Below are positions 5,975 through 12,870 of a stretch of 16,180 bases of DNA, piece after piece. Position 1 is the stretch's first letter. Each line of letters begins with the position of its first letter. This DNA comes from an uncultured Lachnospiraceae bacterium. GTDB lineage: Bacteria > Bacillota_A > Clostridia > Lachnospirales > Lachnospiraceae. The notes under the pieces are model-generated. The model searched no databases. It was not told where the DNA came from and was given only the letters and a program-made list of their open reading frames with translations. The position numbers and the translations under genes were made by a program. The DNA is taken from positions 1 through 16,180 of the forward strand of contig CADAHD010000014.1 in assembly GCA_902787595.1 (NCBI GenBank), read 5' to 3'.

Positions 5975-6727
5975 ATGGCAACATATGTGGTTTCGGACCT
6001 GCACGGACAGTATAAACTTTTCAAAAAAGGCCTGAAAGAGATCGGGTTTAGTGAAGACGATATGCTGTATGTCATAGGAGATGTGATAGACAGGGGCAGC
6101 GACGGAGTTAAACTGCTGCAGTGCATTAAAAGAAATAAGAATATGGATCTGCTGATAGGCAATCATGAACACATGATGCTCAATTCAGTAGATCCTGACG
6201 GAAAAGATGCCTGCGAAGGTGAGGATTATGATCTGTGGCTGTTCCTTAACGGCGGAATGGTAACCTACCAGCATTACCTGGAACTGACGGAAAAGAGCAG
6301 AAAGTCCCTGCTTTCGTGGCTTAGGAACAGGTATGTGATAAAGACCCTGGAAGTGGGCGGAAAGAAATTCTGCCTGACCCATTCCTATTATGATCCGCAT
6401 TTTGAGAATAAAAGATGCCGTGAGCTGACGTATATGGAAATATGGGAGATAGTCTGGAAGTCGCTTTTCCGTGATGAAAGGGCTACCCATTGCGACAATA
6501 TCTATAAGGATTATGATCATACTTTTATAATCGGTCATGTGCCGGTGCAAAAAGTGCGTTGTGAGTATGCGGCAGAAGAGGATTATAACAGGCTGGAGAT
6601 ATTTAAGCTGGGAAATCTCATTGACATAGACGGCGGGTGCTCCTATATGGGGAGAAACGGTATTAAAAGCGGGGCGCTGTTCCTTAGACTGGATGACATG
6701 AAAGAATTTCCGATCCCGCTGGTTTAA
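5975..6727 (+). CDS. PPP-type metallophosphoesterase (calcineurin-like)
   Basis: 250 residues. The two-metal site motifs appear in order: SDLHG with Asp8 and His10, GDVIDRG at 35-41, GNHE at 62-65, then THSY near residue 132 and IGHVPV near 188. GDVIDRG plus GNHE is the signature of the PPP family of Ser/Thr phosphatases and symmetric dinucleoside tetraphosphate hydrolases (PrpA/PrpE/ApaH-like). Either activity is possible, on phosphoproteins or Ap4A. The inserted middle part (about 75-130) lacks an obvious motif. The purine-rich AAGGAAG at 5955-5961 is 13 bases from the ATG, a weak spacing. Soluble, cytoplasmic. It ends in its own terminator. Confidence 0.88.
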   Translation: MATYVVSDLHGQYKLFKKGLKEIGFSEDDMLYVIGDVIDRGSDGVKLLQCIKRNKNMDLLIGNHEHMMLNSVDPDGKDACEGEDYDLWLFLNGGMVTYQHYLELTEKSRKSLLSWLRNRYVIKTLEVGGKKFCLTHSYYDPHFENKRCRELTYMEIWEIVWKSLFRDERATHCDNIYKDYDHTFIIGHVPVQKVRCEYAAEEDYNRLEIFKLGNLIDIDGGCSYMGRNGIKSGALFLRLDDMKEFPIPLV

Positions 6728-6760
6728 GCGTATCGCTAAAACGTGACAGTATAACGATTT

Positions 6761-6799
6761 ACGGATCCGATATGAGCTGTATTATCGGATCCGTTTTTT
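6761..6799 (+). terminator. intrinsic terminator of the phosphoesterase gene
   Basis: ACGGATCCGAT (6761-6771) pairs with ATCGGATCCGT (6784-6794), an 11-base stem with a 12-base loop, followed by TTTTTT. Confidence 0.9.
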
Positions 6800-6806
6800 A
6801 TGTTTG

Positions 6807-6846
6807 ACAGAATAAACAGGAATAAATACCGAATAAGCAAGAATGC
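6807..6846 (+). promoter_or_regulatory. helically phased GAATAA repeats, candidate LytTR autoregulatory site
   Basis: GAATAA starts at 6810, 6820 and 6831, with GAATGC at 6841, so one copy per helical turn. Within this, ACAGAATAA (6807-6815) and ACCGAATAA (6828-6836) form a pair of 9-base direct repeats with a 12-base gap, the standard spacing for LytTR-domain dimers. They lie 31 bases before the -35 element of the LytTR gene. The repeats are seen; the binding protein is inferred. Confidence 0.5.
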
Positions 6847-6867
6847 TTTGTTAAATACGAAATTCCA

Positions 6868-6897
6868 TTGACCGTTATATCCGATTATTGATATGAT
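6868..6897 (+). promoter_or_regulatory. promoter of the LytTR/DUF3021 pair
   Basis: TTGACC (6868-6873), an 18-base spacer and TATGAT (6892-6897). A second TATAAT at 6900-6905 is too far from this -35 but could be used with an activator. Confidence 0.6.
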
Positions 6898-6933
6898 AAT
6901 ATAATACGTTAGGAAGTGGAGAAAACCGGCCGA

Positions 6934-7395
6934 ATGAACAATATGGTTGATATCGAGGTTGTTCTGGATGAGGCGTGTATTGACCCAAGGGTTAAGATCC
7001 TGACCAGAGAAAAAACCCAGCAGGTTGAAGATATCATTTATGCGATCGAAAATGTAAGTGAAAGCGAGTATCCGCCTATACCGGCAATGGGAACGGACGG
7101 ACTTGTGTTTTTGTCACAGAGGGATATCATAAGGGCCTATACGGAGAACCGCAGGATAGTAGTATTGACTGAAAAAGGAACTTATGTATACAGAAAGAAT
7201 CTTTCGATGCTCGAAGAAGCGCTTAATCCTACCAGATTTATAAGGATATCTCAGTCTGAGATCATCAATATATACAAGGTAAAGTGTTTTGATATCAATA
7301 TTGCGGGAACTATAGGAGTTGAGTTTGAAAACGGGACCAAATCATGGGCTTCCAGGAGCTGTGTAAAAGCACTCAAAAAAATCATCAAACAATAG
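6934..7395 (+). CDS. LytTR-family DNA-binding transcriptional regulator
   Basis: 153 residues from ATG 6934; the GTG at 6916 lies within the purine-rich stretch that serves as ribosome binding site. The first 45 or so residues are a small N-terminal part that opens with a strand of the VDIEVVLDE kind, and the rest is a LytTR domain. Family features seen: a QRDIIRAYTENRRIVVLT strand pair, YVYRKNLSMLEEAL, the FIRISQSEIIN block, and the closing VEFENGTKSWASRS followed by a basic helix. There is no receiver domain, so it is a one-domain LytTR regulator rather than a two-component partner. The next gene encodes a DUF3021 membrane protein. In streptococci such pairs (LytTR Regulatory Systems) work by the membrane protein restraining the regulator. 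Autoregulation is suggested by the phased repeats in its promoter region. Confidence 0.88.
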   Translation: MNNMVDIEVVLDEACIDPRVKILTREKTQQVEDIIYAIENVSESEYPPIPAMGTDGLVFLSQRDIIRAYTENRRIVVLTEKGTYVYRKNLSMLEEALNPTRFIRISQSEIINIYKVKCFDINIAGTIGVEFENGTKSWASRSCVKALKKIIKQ

Positions 7396-7417
7396 ATAAT
7401 GAGAGATCGTAAAAAAT

Positions 7418-7900
7418 ATGAAGTTGTCACACAGGGTTATCATTTATACGTCAATAGGTTTCGGCTACGGAGTTCTGGCCGGCGTGGTGATAAGCGCATT
7501 GATGTCGCCGGTCGATCGTATGGACGGGGCGGTCGTTATATGCACCGCTGAATTCATAAAAACGGTCGGGAATCCCGTAGTGGCACTGCTGCTGCAGCTT
7601 ATTGCCACGGGACTCTACGGGGCGGTATGCATGGGCGGATCTGCCATATACAGCATAGAGCGCTGGAGTCTGTTAAAATGCACGCTTATCCATTATTTTG
7701 GGGTTATGGGACTGTATGTTATCATGGCGCTTTTTTTGCGATGGTATTCGAAGGATAACATTTTTTCATTGTTTATTATGATAGGCGCAATGACGGTAAT
7801 ATATATACTGATATGGCTGGGAAACTACATTTCTTACAGCATAGGATTAAAGAAGATAAACAGGGAACTACGTGATCTGAAAGCTGCAGAGCATGAGTGA
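7418..7900 (+). CDS. DUF3021 four-helix membrane protein, probable regulator of the LytTR protein
   Basis: 160 residues with four membrane segments at about 9-30, 48-72, 86-107 and 112-137, and a charged C-terminal tail. Size, helix layout and position directly after a single-domain LytTR gene match the DUF3021 family. In known systems of this kind the membrane protein inhibits its LytTR partner until released by a cell-envelope or growth signal; the signal is usually unknown. It starts 23 bases after the regulator stop; the ribosome binding site is poor (GAGAG at 7401-7405, 12 bases off), so its level may be set by coupling to the regulator. Confidence 0.82.
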   Translation: MKLSHRVIIYTSIGFGYGVLAGVVISALMSPVDRMDGAVVICTAEFIKTVGNPVVALLLQLIATGLYGAVCMGGSAIYSIERWSLLKCTLIHYFGVMGLYVIMALFLRWYSKDNIFSLFIMIGAMTVIYILIWLGNYISYSIGLKKINRELRDLKAAEHE

Positions 7901-7938
7901 TTGTTTTGTAAGAAGATCACTGACATAAGGAGAATGGG

Positions 7939-8706
7939 ATGGCTGTGAGCAACTTGCCCCGGAGAACAGCGCCCGGTGCGCGATACGAAGGTACATATAT
8001 ATTTATGAAGGGTTATGTCTGCCCGGTATGCGACAGCAAACTGAGTGTTCCTACTGTTATGACCGGCAAGGCCAGGATGGCAAAGCAGGATTGGGATCTG
8101 CGTCCTATTTTTACCGACATTGATACCATCAAATATGATGTGATACATTGCAACAACTGTGGTTATGCAGTGCTTAAAAGGTATTACGGAGTGCTGGCAA
8201 AGCCGCATAAGGAAATGCTGCGAAAAGGCATAGCAGAGAATTATAAGCCCATACCGGAAGCCATGAGGCTTTATACCTATGACGAAGCGCTCACCCGTTT
8301 TAAACTGGCTATGTTAAATGCAGAAGTAAGACAGGCGCATGAAAGCGAAAAGGCGCTGATATCATTAAAGATCGCATGGCTCTGCAGAGGCGCCAAGGAG
8401 GAACTGGGAGATCCGGAAAGCTTCAACAGGCCCGTAAAGATGAAGTACGATAAATATAATGAGATGGAGGAAAAGCATCTGGAGAGGGCTATGGAGCTTT
8501 TCCTGAAAGCGAGGTCGAGCGAGACGCCGCCGATAGCGGGAATGACGGAAACAGCGCTGGACTTTCTGCTTGCGGCTTTATGCGGGCATTTTGACAGGAT
8601 CGAGGAGGCCAGAAGACTTGTGTCCGGCATCATACATTCAAAGCAGGCTACCAATCCTCAAAAGGAAAAGGCCAGGGAAATGCTTGCAAAGATGAAGAAG
8701 AACTAA
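7939..8706 (+). CDS. DUF2225 family protein with two Cys pairs
   Basis: 255 residues. Two CxxC pairs, Cys28/Cys31 in VCPVCDSK and Cys71/Cys74 in HCNNCGYA, probably bind one zinc as a rubredoxin-like knuckle. A helical region follows (about 85-255) whose regular helix pairs look like TPR-type repeats. This layout matches DUF2225 proteins, common in Clostridia and of unknown function. AGGAG at 7928-7932 is 6 bases before ATG 7939; the nearer ATG 7934 is out of frame. It starts 38 bases after the DUF3021 gene, so it may be the third gene of that transcript. No signal peptide; cytoplasmic. Confidence 0.8.
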   Translation: MAVSNLPRRTAPGARYEGTYIFMKGYVCPVCDSKLSVPTVMTGKARMAKQDWDLRPIFTDIDTIKYDVIHCNNCGYAVLKRYYGVLAKPHKEMLRKGIAENYKPIPEAMRLYTYDEALTRFKLAMLNAEVRQAHESEKALISLKIAWLCRGAKEELGDPESFNRPVKMKYDKYNEMEEKHLERAMELFLKARSSETPPIAGMTETALDFLLAALCGHFDRIEEARRLVSGIIHSKQATNPQKEKAREMLAKMKKN

Positions 8707-8718
8707 GCTGATTTATAG

Positions 8719-8756
8719 AAATATCCTATTTTTTTATAAAAGTAGGATATTTTTTT
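8719..8756 (+). terminator. intrinsic terminator after the DUF2225 gene
   Basis: ATATCCTA (8721-8728) pairs with TAGGATAT (8743-8750), extendable by two A-T pairs, and is followed by seven T. The A-rich left flank could let it also work on the opposite strand. Confidence 0.85.
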
Positions 8757-8803
8757 ATTAGCTCATGTTTTAGTAAGGGAGGCTGCGGTCCTTTTTTCGC
8801 TCC

Positions 8804-8833
8804 TTGCGGCAGATGCGGGGCGCGTGTTATAAT
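8804..8833 (+). promoter_or_regulatory. promoter with extended -10 immediately before the response regulator gene
   Basis: TATAAT at 8828-8833 with TG at 8825-8826 (extended -10) and TTGCGG at 8804-8809 as a weak -35, spacer 18. The ATG of the gene is only 7 bases beyond the -10, so transcription should begin at or next to it. Confidence 0.65.
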
Positions 8834-8840
8834 ACAGGGT

Positions 8841-9545
8841 ATGGCAGAAATACTTCTTATTACATCTGATGAAGAGATGGCGGGGCTGATAAGGGACAGG
8901 CTTATCCACCGCCATTTGAAACTGAGGGTCGAGCCTGATACGGCATCTGCTGTAATGGCTCTGTCTGTCAGAAAGTTTCCCCTGATCATTCTTGATGCGG
9001 ATGATACGGACGGAGGATCCGTACAGGCTGTCGAAGCAGTAAGGCAGCAGAGCAATTCTCCGATATTTATCATCATGGCAGATACCGCGGAGCAGGATGT
9101 GATAACGGTACTGGATGCCGGAGCGGATGATGTTTTTCCCAGGCCCGTCAGAGCGGGGGAGCTGGCGGCTAAAGTGTGCGCGGCTCTGAGGCGCAGAAAG
9201 TCTTATGGCATAGATGATGTTAAGGAAAATCCACATATAGAGGCCAGAGAGATCTATGTTGATCTGGAACAGAAGAGAGTATGGGTACGCGGTAAGGAAA
9301 AGCGCTTTACCCGCAGGGAGTACGAGCTGCTGGTCTTTCTGATGAGACATCCCGATCAGGTCTTTACCAAACAGGAGCTTTACCGGCGCGTCTGGGATGA
9401 AGAAGTGGTCGGCGATATGGCTACGGTCACCGTGCATATCAAAAAGCTCAGGGATATGATAGAAGAGAAGCCTGCATATCCGACCATTATAGGAACGGAT
9501 TGGGGCGTTGGATATGTTTTTCTGGGAGAGGCGCCTGCATGGTAG
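8841..9545 (+). CDS. OmpR-family response regulator with degenerate receiver
   Basis: 234 residues: receiver at 1-115 and winged-helix DNA-binding domain at about 135-232 ending in the typical WGVGYVF. Asp52, the usual phosphoacceptor, is present (LIILDADD). Other receiver positions are altered: strand 1 reads ITSDEE instead of the usual VDDD, the conserved Thr or Ser is Ala80 (IIMAD), and the conserved Lys is Arg101 in PRPV. Signalling by ordinary phosphorylation is therefore doubtful. No sensor kinase gene is adjacent. ATG 8841 is needed for the first receiver strand, yet it has no ribosome binding site and lies at the predicted transcription start, so a leaderless message is likely. It overlaps the next gene by 7 bases. 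Confidence 0.88.
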   Translation: MAEILLITSDEEMAGLIRDRLIHRHLKLRVEPDTASAVMALSVRKFPLIILDADDTDGGSVQAVEAVRQQSNSPIFIIMADTAEQDVITVLDAGADDVFPRPVRAGELAAKVCAALRRRKSYGIDDVKENPHIEAREIYVDLEQKRVWVRGKEKRFTRREYELLVFLMRHPDQVFTKQELYRRVWDEEVVGDMATVTVHIKKLRDMIEEKPAYPTIIGTDWGVGYVFLGEAPAW

Positions 9546-10195
9546 ATATTATTTATGAGGACAGATCGGTTATAGTATGCCATAAAAAAGCCGGTATGGC
9601 TGTACAGACCGCCAGACCCGGAGAAATGGATCTGGTGAGCGGGCTGAAGAATTATCTGGCAAAGAAAAACGGCGCCGCTCCGTATCTGGGCATCGTGCAT
9701 CGACTGGACCAGCCTGTGGAAGGGCTGGTATTGTTTGCAAAAGATAAGAATTCCGCTGCCGCCCTTTCAGCGCAGGTTAAGCAGGGCGGGGGGATGCATA
9801 AAGAGTATATTGCCAGGGTCTACGGCAGCATGCCGCTTGAAAAGGGGCGGCTTGAGGACTGGCTGATCAAGGATAAAGGCAATTTTTCGCGAATAGTTAA
9901 GGCAGGAACGGCGGGGGCGCAGAAAGCCGTACTGGAATACGAGCGGCTGGAAAGAAACGAAGAGACCGAACTGCTGAAGATCATCCTGCATAGCGGAAGG
10001 CATCATCAGATAAGGGTGCAGCTTTCCGGGAACGGAGCGCCGATACTGGGCGACAGCAGATACGGCACGGAAGAAGCCATAGCTTTTGCAAAGGATAAGG
10101 GAATAAAGAGACTATGTCTGATAGCCCGAAAACTGGAATTTGATCATCCGCTGACTGGTGAGAGAAAGACCTTTGAACTTGACGCGATGTTGTAA
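9539..10195 (+). CDS. RluA-family RNA pseudouridine synthase
   Basis: 218 residues, starting at ATG 9539 inside the last codons of the response regulator; GGGAGAGG at 9523-9530 is 8 bases upstream. The catalytic motif is HRLDQPVEG with Asp57, followed by LVLFAKD. The C-terminal RluA signature HSGRHHQIRVQL lies near residue 158, then ILGDSRYG. There is no N-terminal S4 domain, which makes it one of the short RluA-type enzymes. The family converts uridine to pseudouridine in rRNA or tRNA; the target site cannot be told from sequence. The 7-base overlap couples its translation to the regulator gene. Confidence 0.9.
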   Translation: MVDIIYEDRSVIVCHKKAGMAVQTARPGEMDLVSGLKNYLAKKNGAAPYLGIVHRLDQPVEGLVLFAKDKNSAAALSAQVKQGGGMHKEYIARVYGSMPLEKGRLEDWLIKDKGNFSRIVKAGTAGAQKAVLEYERLERNEETELLKIILHSGRHHQIRVQLSGNGAPILGDSRYGTEEAIAFAKDKGIKRLCLIARKLEFDHPLTGERKTFELDAML

Positions 10196-10246
10196 AAAAG
10201 CCCCTGATATGGTAACATTTTCGCGTAAAAGAGGAGGAGAAAAGCA

Positions 10247-10714
10247 ATGGCTGAGCTGGAAAGCGGATTAAGCGGAGGACGCAGACCGCTGTCAAAAGAG
10301 CAGATAGCCCGCAGAACGGTTTCACGTGAAGAAGTGGCATTGGGGAATGCGCAGTCCCAAAGGGAAGAGTTAAAATACCTTCATTACTGGGAGTCGAAGG
10401 AAATAGTGGAGGTAAGCGATAAGGGAGACGATTACATCGTGTTTGTGGGGCGCAGCGATGTGATGACTGCAAAAATCTGGACTTTCCTGGACCATACTGT
10501 TCCGCATCAGGCGTATATACTAAGACCCGATCCTGCCGTACGTTATGATCTGTCGGAAAAAGAAGGCATACTCCTGCGTTTTAAGTTTACGGGAGAGATA
10601 CGGATATTTACGAAAAACGGTTTAAAGCTGATAGTGGACGAGCAGGAAGTGCATGTATATCAGCGTTCGGATGATATAATAATGCGTGTAGTCAAAGAGA
10701 AGAAGATGTTGTAA
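10247..10714 (+). CDS. hypothetical protein, first gene of the recU operon
   Basis: 155 residues, not recognised. AGGAGG (10232-10237) is 9 bases before the ATG. The first 50 residues are polar and probably helical or disordered. From about residue 50 a strand-rich part follows, with blocks such as DYIVFVGRSDV, ILLRFKFTGEIRIFTK and a closing basic helix; it resembles a small beta-barrel or PH-like fold only in its pattern. No signal peptide or membrane segment. Two bases separate it from recU, so it belongs to that operon. A weak TTGTAA-N17-TAACAT (10190-10218) could be the operon promoter. Confidence 0.8.
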   Translation: MAELESGLSGGRRPLSKEQIARRTVSREEVALGNAQSQREELKYLHYWESKEIVEVSDKGDDYIVFVGRSDVMTAKIWTFLDHTVPHQAYILRPDPAVRYDLSEKEGILLRFKFTGEIRIFTKNGLKLIVDEQEVHVYQRSDDIIMRVVKEKKML

Positions 10715-10716
10715 TT

Positions 10717-11256
10717 ATGGGAACATGGAATACGAGAGGGCTGCGTGGGTCGACTTTGGAGGAGATGATAAACCGCAGCAATGAAAAATACAGAGAGAAC
10801 GGTCTGGCGCTGATCCAGAAAATACCCACACCCATTACTCCCATGGAGATAGACAAAGAAGGTTCGCGCATAACGCTGGCTTATTTTGACCAGAAGAGCA
10901 CAGTGGATTATATAGGCGTGGTGCAGGGTGTTCCGGTATGCTTTGATGCAAAGGAATGCGCAGACACGACATTTACACTCAGGAATATACACCCGCATCA
11001 GATAGAATTTATGCGGGATTTTGAAAAACAGGATGGCGTGGCATTCCTGCTGATAAATTTTACAGGGCTTGACGAACTGTATTATCTGAAGTTTGAAAAA
11101 ATGTGGGAATTCTGGCAGCGCGCGGAAAACGGCGGAAGGAAGAGCTTCAGACATGATGAACTGGATCCGGAATATGTGATCACGCCGCACAGAAGCATAC
11201 TGGTGCCTTATCTGGATATGCTGAACCGGGATCTGCAGGAAAGAAACGATCAATGA
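10717..11256 (+). CDS. recU: RecU-type Holliday junction resolvase
   Basis: 179 residues with the RecU pattern throughout: WNTRGLRGSTLEEMINRSN near the start, the KIPTPI block at 35-40, AYFDQKSTVDYIGV at 55-68, then FDAKE, FTLRNIHPHQIEFM, and WEFWQRAENGGRKSF. RecU cuts four-way junctions during recombinational repair in Gram-positive bacteria. In characterised RecU the metal site includes an Asp in STTDY and Glu plus Lys in an FEAKE motif. Here Asp64 is kept, the Glu is Asp77 and Lys79 is present. The E-to-D change keeps the charge and may be tolerated. The stop overlaps the next start by 4 bases (ATGA). Confidence 0.9.
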   Translation: MGTWNTRGLRGSTLEEMINRSNEKYRENGLALIQKIPTPITPMEIDKEGSRITLAYFDQKSTVDYIGVVQGVPVCFDAKECADTTFTLRNIHPHQIEFMRDFEKQDGVAFLLINFTGLDELYYLKFEKMWEFWQRAENGGRKSFRHDELDPEYVITPHRSILVPYLDMLNRDLQERNDQ

Positions 11257-12869
11257 AAGAAAAAGATAAAGAAAAAAAAGAAAATACGGATAAAGAAAAA
11301 GAAGCGTCTAAAGATACTTTGAAGGAAACAGCCAAAGAGACTTCGAAAGATAACTCTAAAGATGCGGGAAAAGAAGCTTCGAAAGATGCTGCCAAGGAGC
11401 TGTCAAAAGATGCGGGAAAAACCGGGGAAAAAGACAAGGCCGGAGATACGCAGAAAGAAGCCAGTGATTATGACTTTATCAGAGAGCAGATACGTGAGCG
11501 TCCCGTAAACCGGAAGAAGCTCCTGCGTCGTTTTATACTTACAGCAGGCATGGCGCTGGTATTTGGTCTGGTAGCATGTCTGACTTTCCTCTTCCTTGAG
11601 CCTAAATTGAGCAAATGGCTCAGCGGAGATGAGGAAATGGAGCTGAAGGTCGTCGAATTACCCGAGCAGACCGAGGAAGAAGTGCTGTATAATGAGCAGG
11701 TGCTGCCTGAAGATGAAGATCCTGAGCAGCTTGTTATTGAGACGCCTATAAACGAAATGAGTCTTAATGACGAAGATGTGGTAGTCAGTTCAAACCAGGC
11801 GGAGGAAAGCACCAGCCAGAATGAGGCGGCAGAGCCGACGCCCGAGTCACAGAAGGAAGAAGCCAAGCCGCAGGTAGTTTATGAGCAGGTATCGCTGGAA
11901 CTTGAGGATTACAGACAGTTATACAGAAAGATGTATGCTCTCTCAAAGGAAGTATCAAAGAGTCTTGTTACGGTTACCGCGGTTCCCGAGACTACCGAAT
12001 GGATCAATTCGTCCGATGCTTCCGATTATCAAACGGTGGGGCTGATAGTAGGCGAAAATGGATACGAGATGCTGATACTGGCTGATACCGAAAAGCTGGA
12101 AGGGGCCGAGGATATTAATGTAAGGTTTGCCGACGGCAGCAGGGGAAAGCTTAGTGAAAAAGCTGTAGACAGCAATACCGGATTAGGCATATACGGCATA
12201 AGACTTGCGGAAATGGATCCTTCAACCAGGGAGAATGTTACTGCAGCAATACTGGGAAGCTCGTATGCCAGCAGCATATTGGGAAATGCCGTGATGGCAG
12301 TAGGCAATCCGCTGGGAGTAAGTTCCATATGCTACGGAGCAGTAACATCGGCGTCAAGACTGGTAACCATGTGCGATGCTTCTTATCAGCTGCTGACTAC
12401 AGATATATATGGCAGCGAGGACGCCAGCGGAGTGATAGTTAATATACGCGGTCAGGTAACGGGCATCATCTGCCAGAAGCATAACGATCCCGGAATGGAA
12501 AACATGATCTATGCTTACGGTATAAGCAGCATACGTAAGCTTATTGAGGATCTGTCAAACGGCAAAGACCGCGCAGGGCTGGGACTTCATGTTGGTGATA
12601 TATCGGCCGAGATAGCCGAGGATCTGAACATCCCGCAGGGCGTATATATAGAGCAGGTGGAGATGGATTCACCGGCTTTAAGCGCCGGCCTGGCAAAGGG
12701 AGATATCATAACAAAGATCGGAGAGGTTTTTGTTAATAATGTAAATGATTATATGAACGCTCTGCAGATAGTGGAGCCGGGAACGGATGTAAAAGTATTC
12801 TATTCACGCCCGACAGGCGAGGAATATAAGAATATGGATATAGATATTACATTAGGAAGGCAGGAATGA
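11253..12869 (+). CDS. membrane-anchored HtrA-like protein with inactive protease domain and PDZ domain
   Basis: 538 residues. Residues 1-75 are a Lys/Glu/Asp/Ser-rich cytoplasmic tail, including three 8-residue SKDAxKEx-type repeats at 35-58. One membrane helix lies at about 94-115, then an acidic linker to about 205, a trypsin-like domain at about 225-430 and a PDZ domain at about 440-535. The fold markers of HtrA are clear (VMAVGNPLG, then GAVTSASR, TTDIYG, GQVTGII and YGISS), but all three catalytic positions appear lost. The His position reads LADTEKL (Glu280), the Asp position reads NTGLG (Gly310), and GNSGGP reads EDASGV (Ala391, or Ser392 if shifted). It is best read as a pseudoprotease that binds protein ends outside the membrane. 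It starts within the recU stop. Confidence 0.87.
   Translation: MKEKDKEKKENTDKEKEASKDTLKETAKETSKDNSKDAGKEASKDAAKELSKDAGKTGEKDKAGDTQKEASDYDFIREQIRERPVNRKKLLRRFILTAGMALVFGLVACLTFLFLEPKLSKWLSGDEEMELKVVELPEQTEEEVLYNEQVLPEDEDPEQLVIETPINEMSLNDEDVVVSSNQAEESTSQNEAAEPTPESQKEEAKPQVVYEQVSLELEDYRQLYRKMYALSKEVSKSLVTVTAVPETTEWINSSDASDYQTVGLIVGENGYEMLILADTEKLEGAEDINVRFADGSRGKLSEKAVDSNTGLGIYGIRLAEMDPSTRENVTAAILGSSYASSILGNAVMAVGNPLGVSSICYGAVTSASRLVTMCDASYQLLTTDIYGSEDASGVIVNIRGQVTGIICQKHNDPGMENMIYAYGISSIRKLIEDLSNGKDRAGLGLHVGDISAEIAEDLNIPQGVYIEQVEMDSPALSAGLAKGDIITKIGEVFVNNVNDYMNALQIVEPGTDVKVFYSRPTGEEYKNMDIDITLGRQE
11355..11426 (+). repeat. three 24-base tandem repeats encoding SKDAxKEx units
   Basis: Units of 24 bases begin at 11355, 11379 and 11403, encoding SKDAGKEA, SKDAAKEL and SKDAGKTG. 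They lie in the N-terminal tail of the HtrA-like gene. The charged Lys/Ala/Glu pattern recalls LEA-type stress proteins, a resemblance in composition only. Confidence 0.75.
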
Positions 12870-12870
12870 A

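Noticed and set aside
8760..8840. Short gene between the terminator and the response regulator
   Set aside because: No frame with a start codon, ribosome binding site and useful length; the stretch is explained by the promoter.
9500..9538. Longer start for the RluA-type enzyme at 9500
   Set aside because: It would overlap the regulator gene by 46 bases; the extra residues match nothing in the family and ATG 9539 has a good ribosome binding site.
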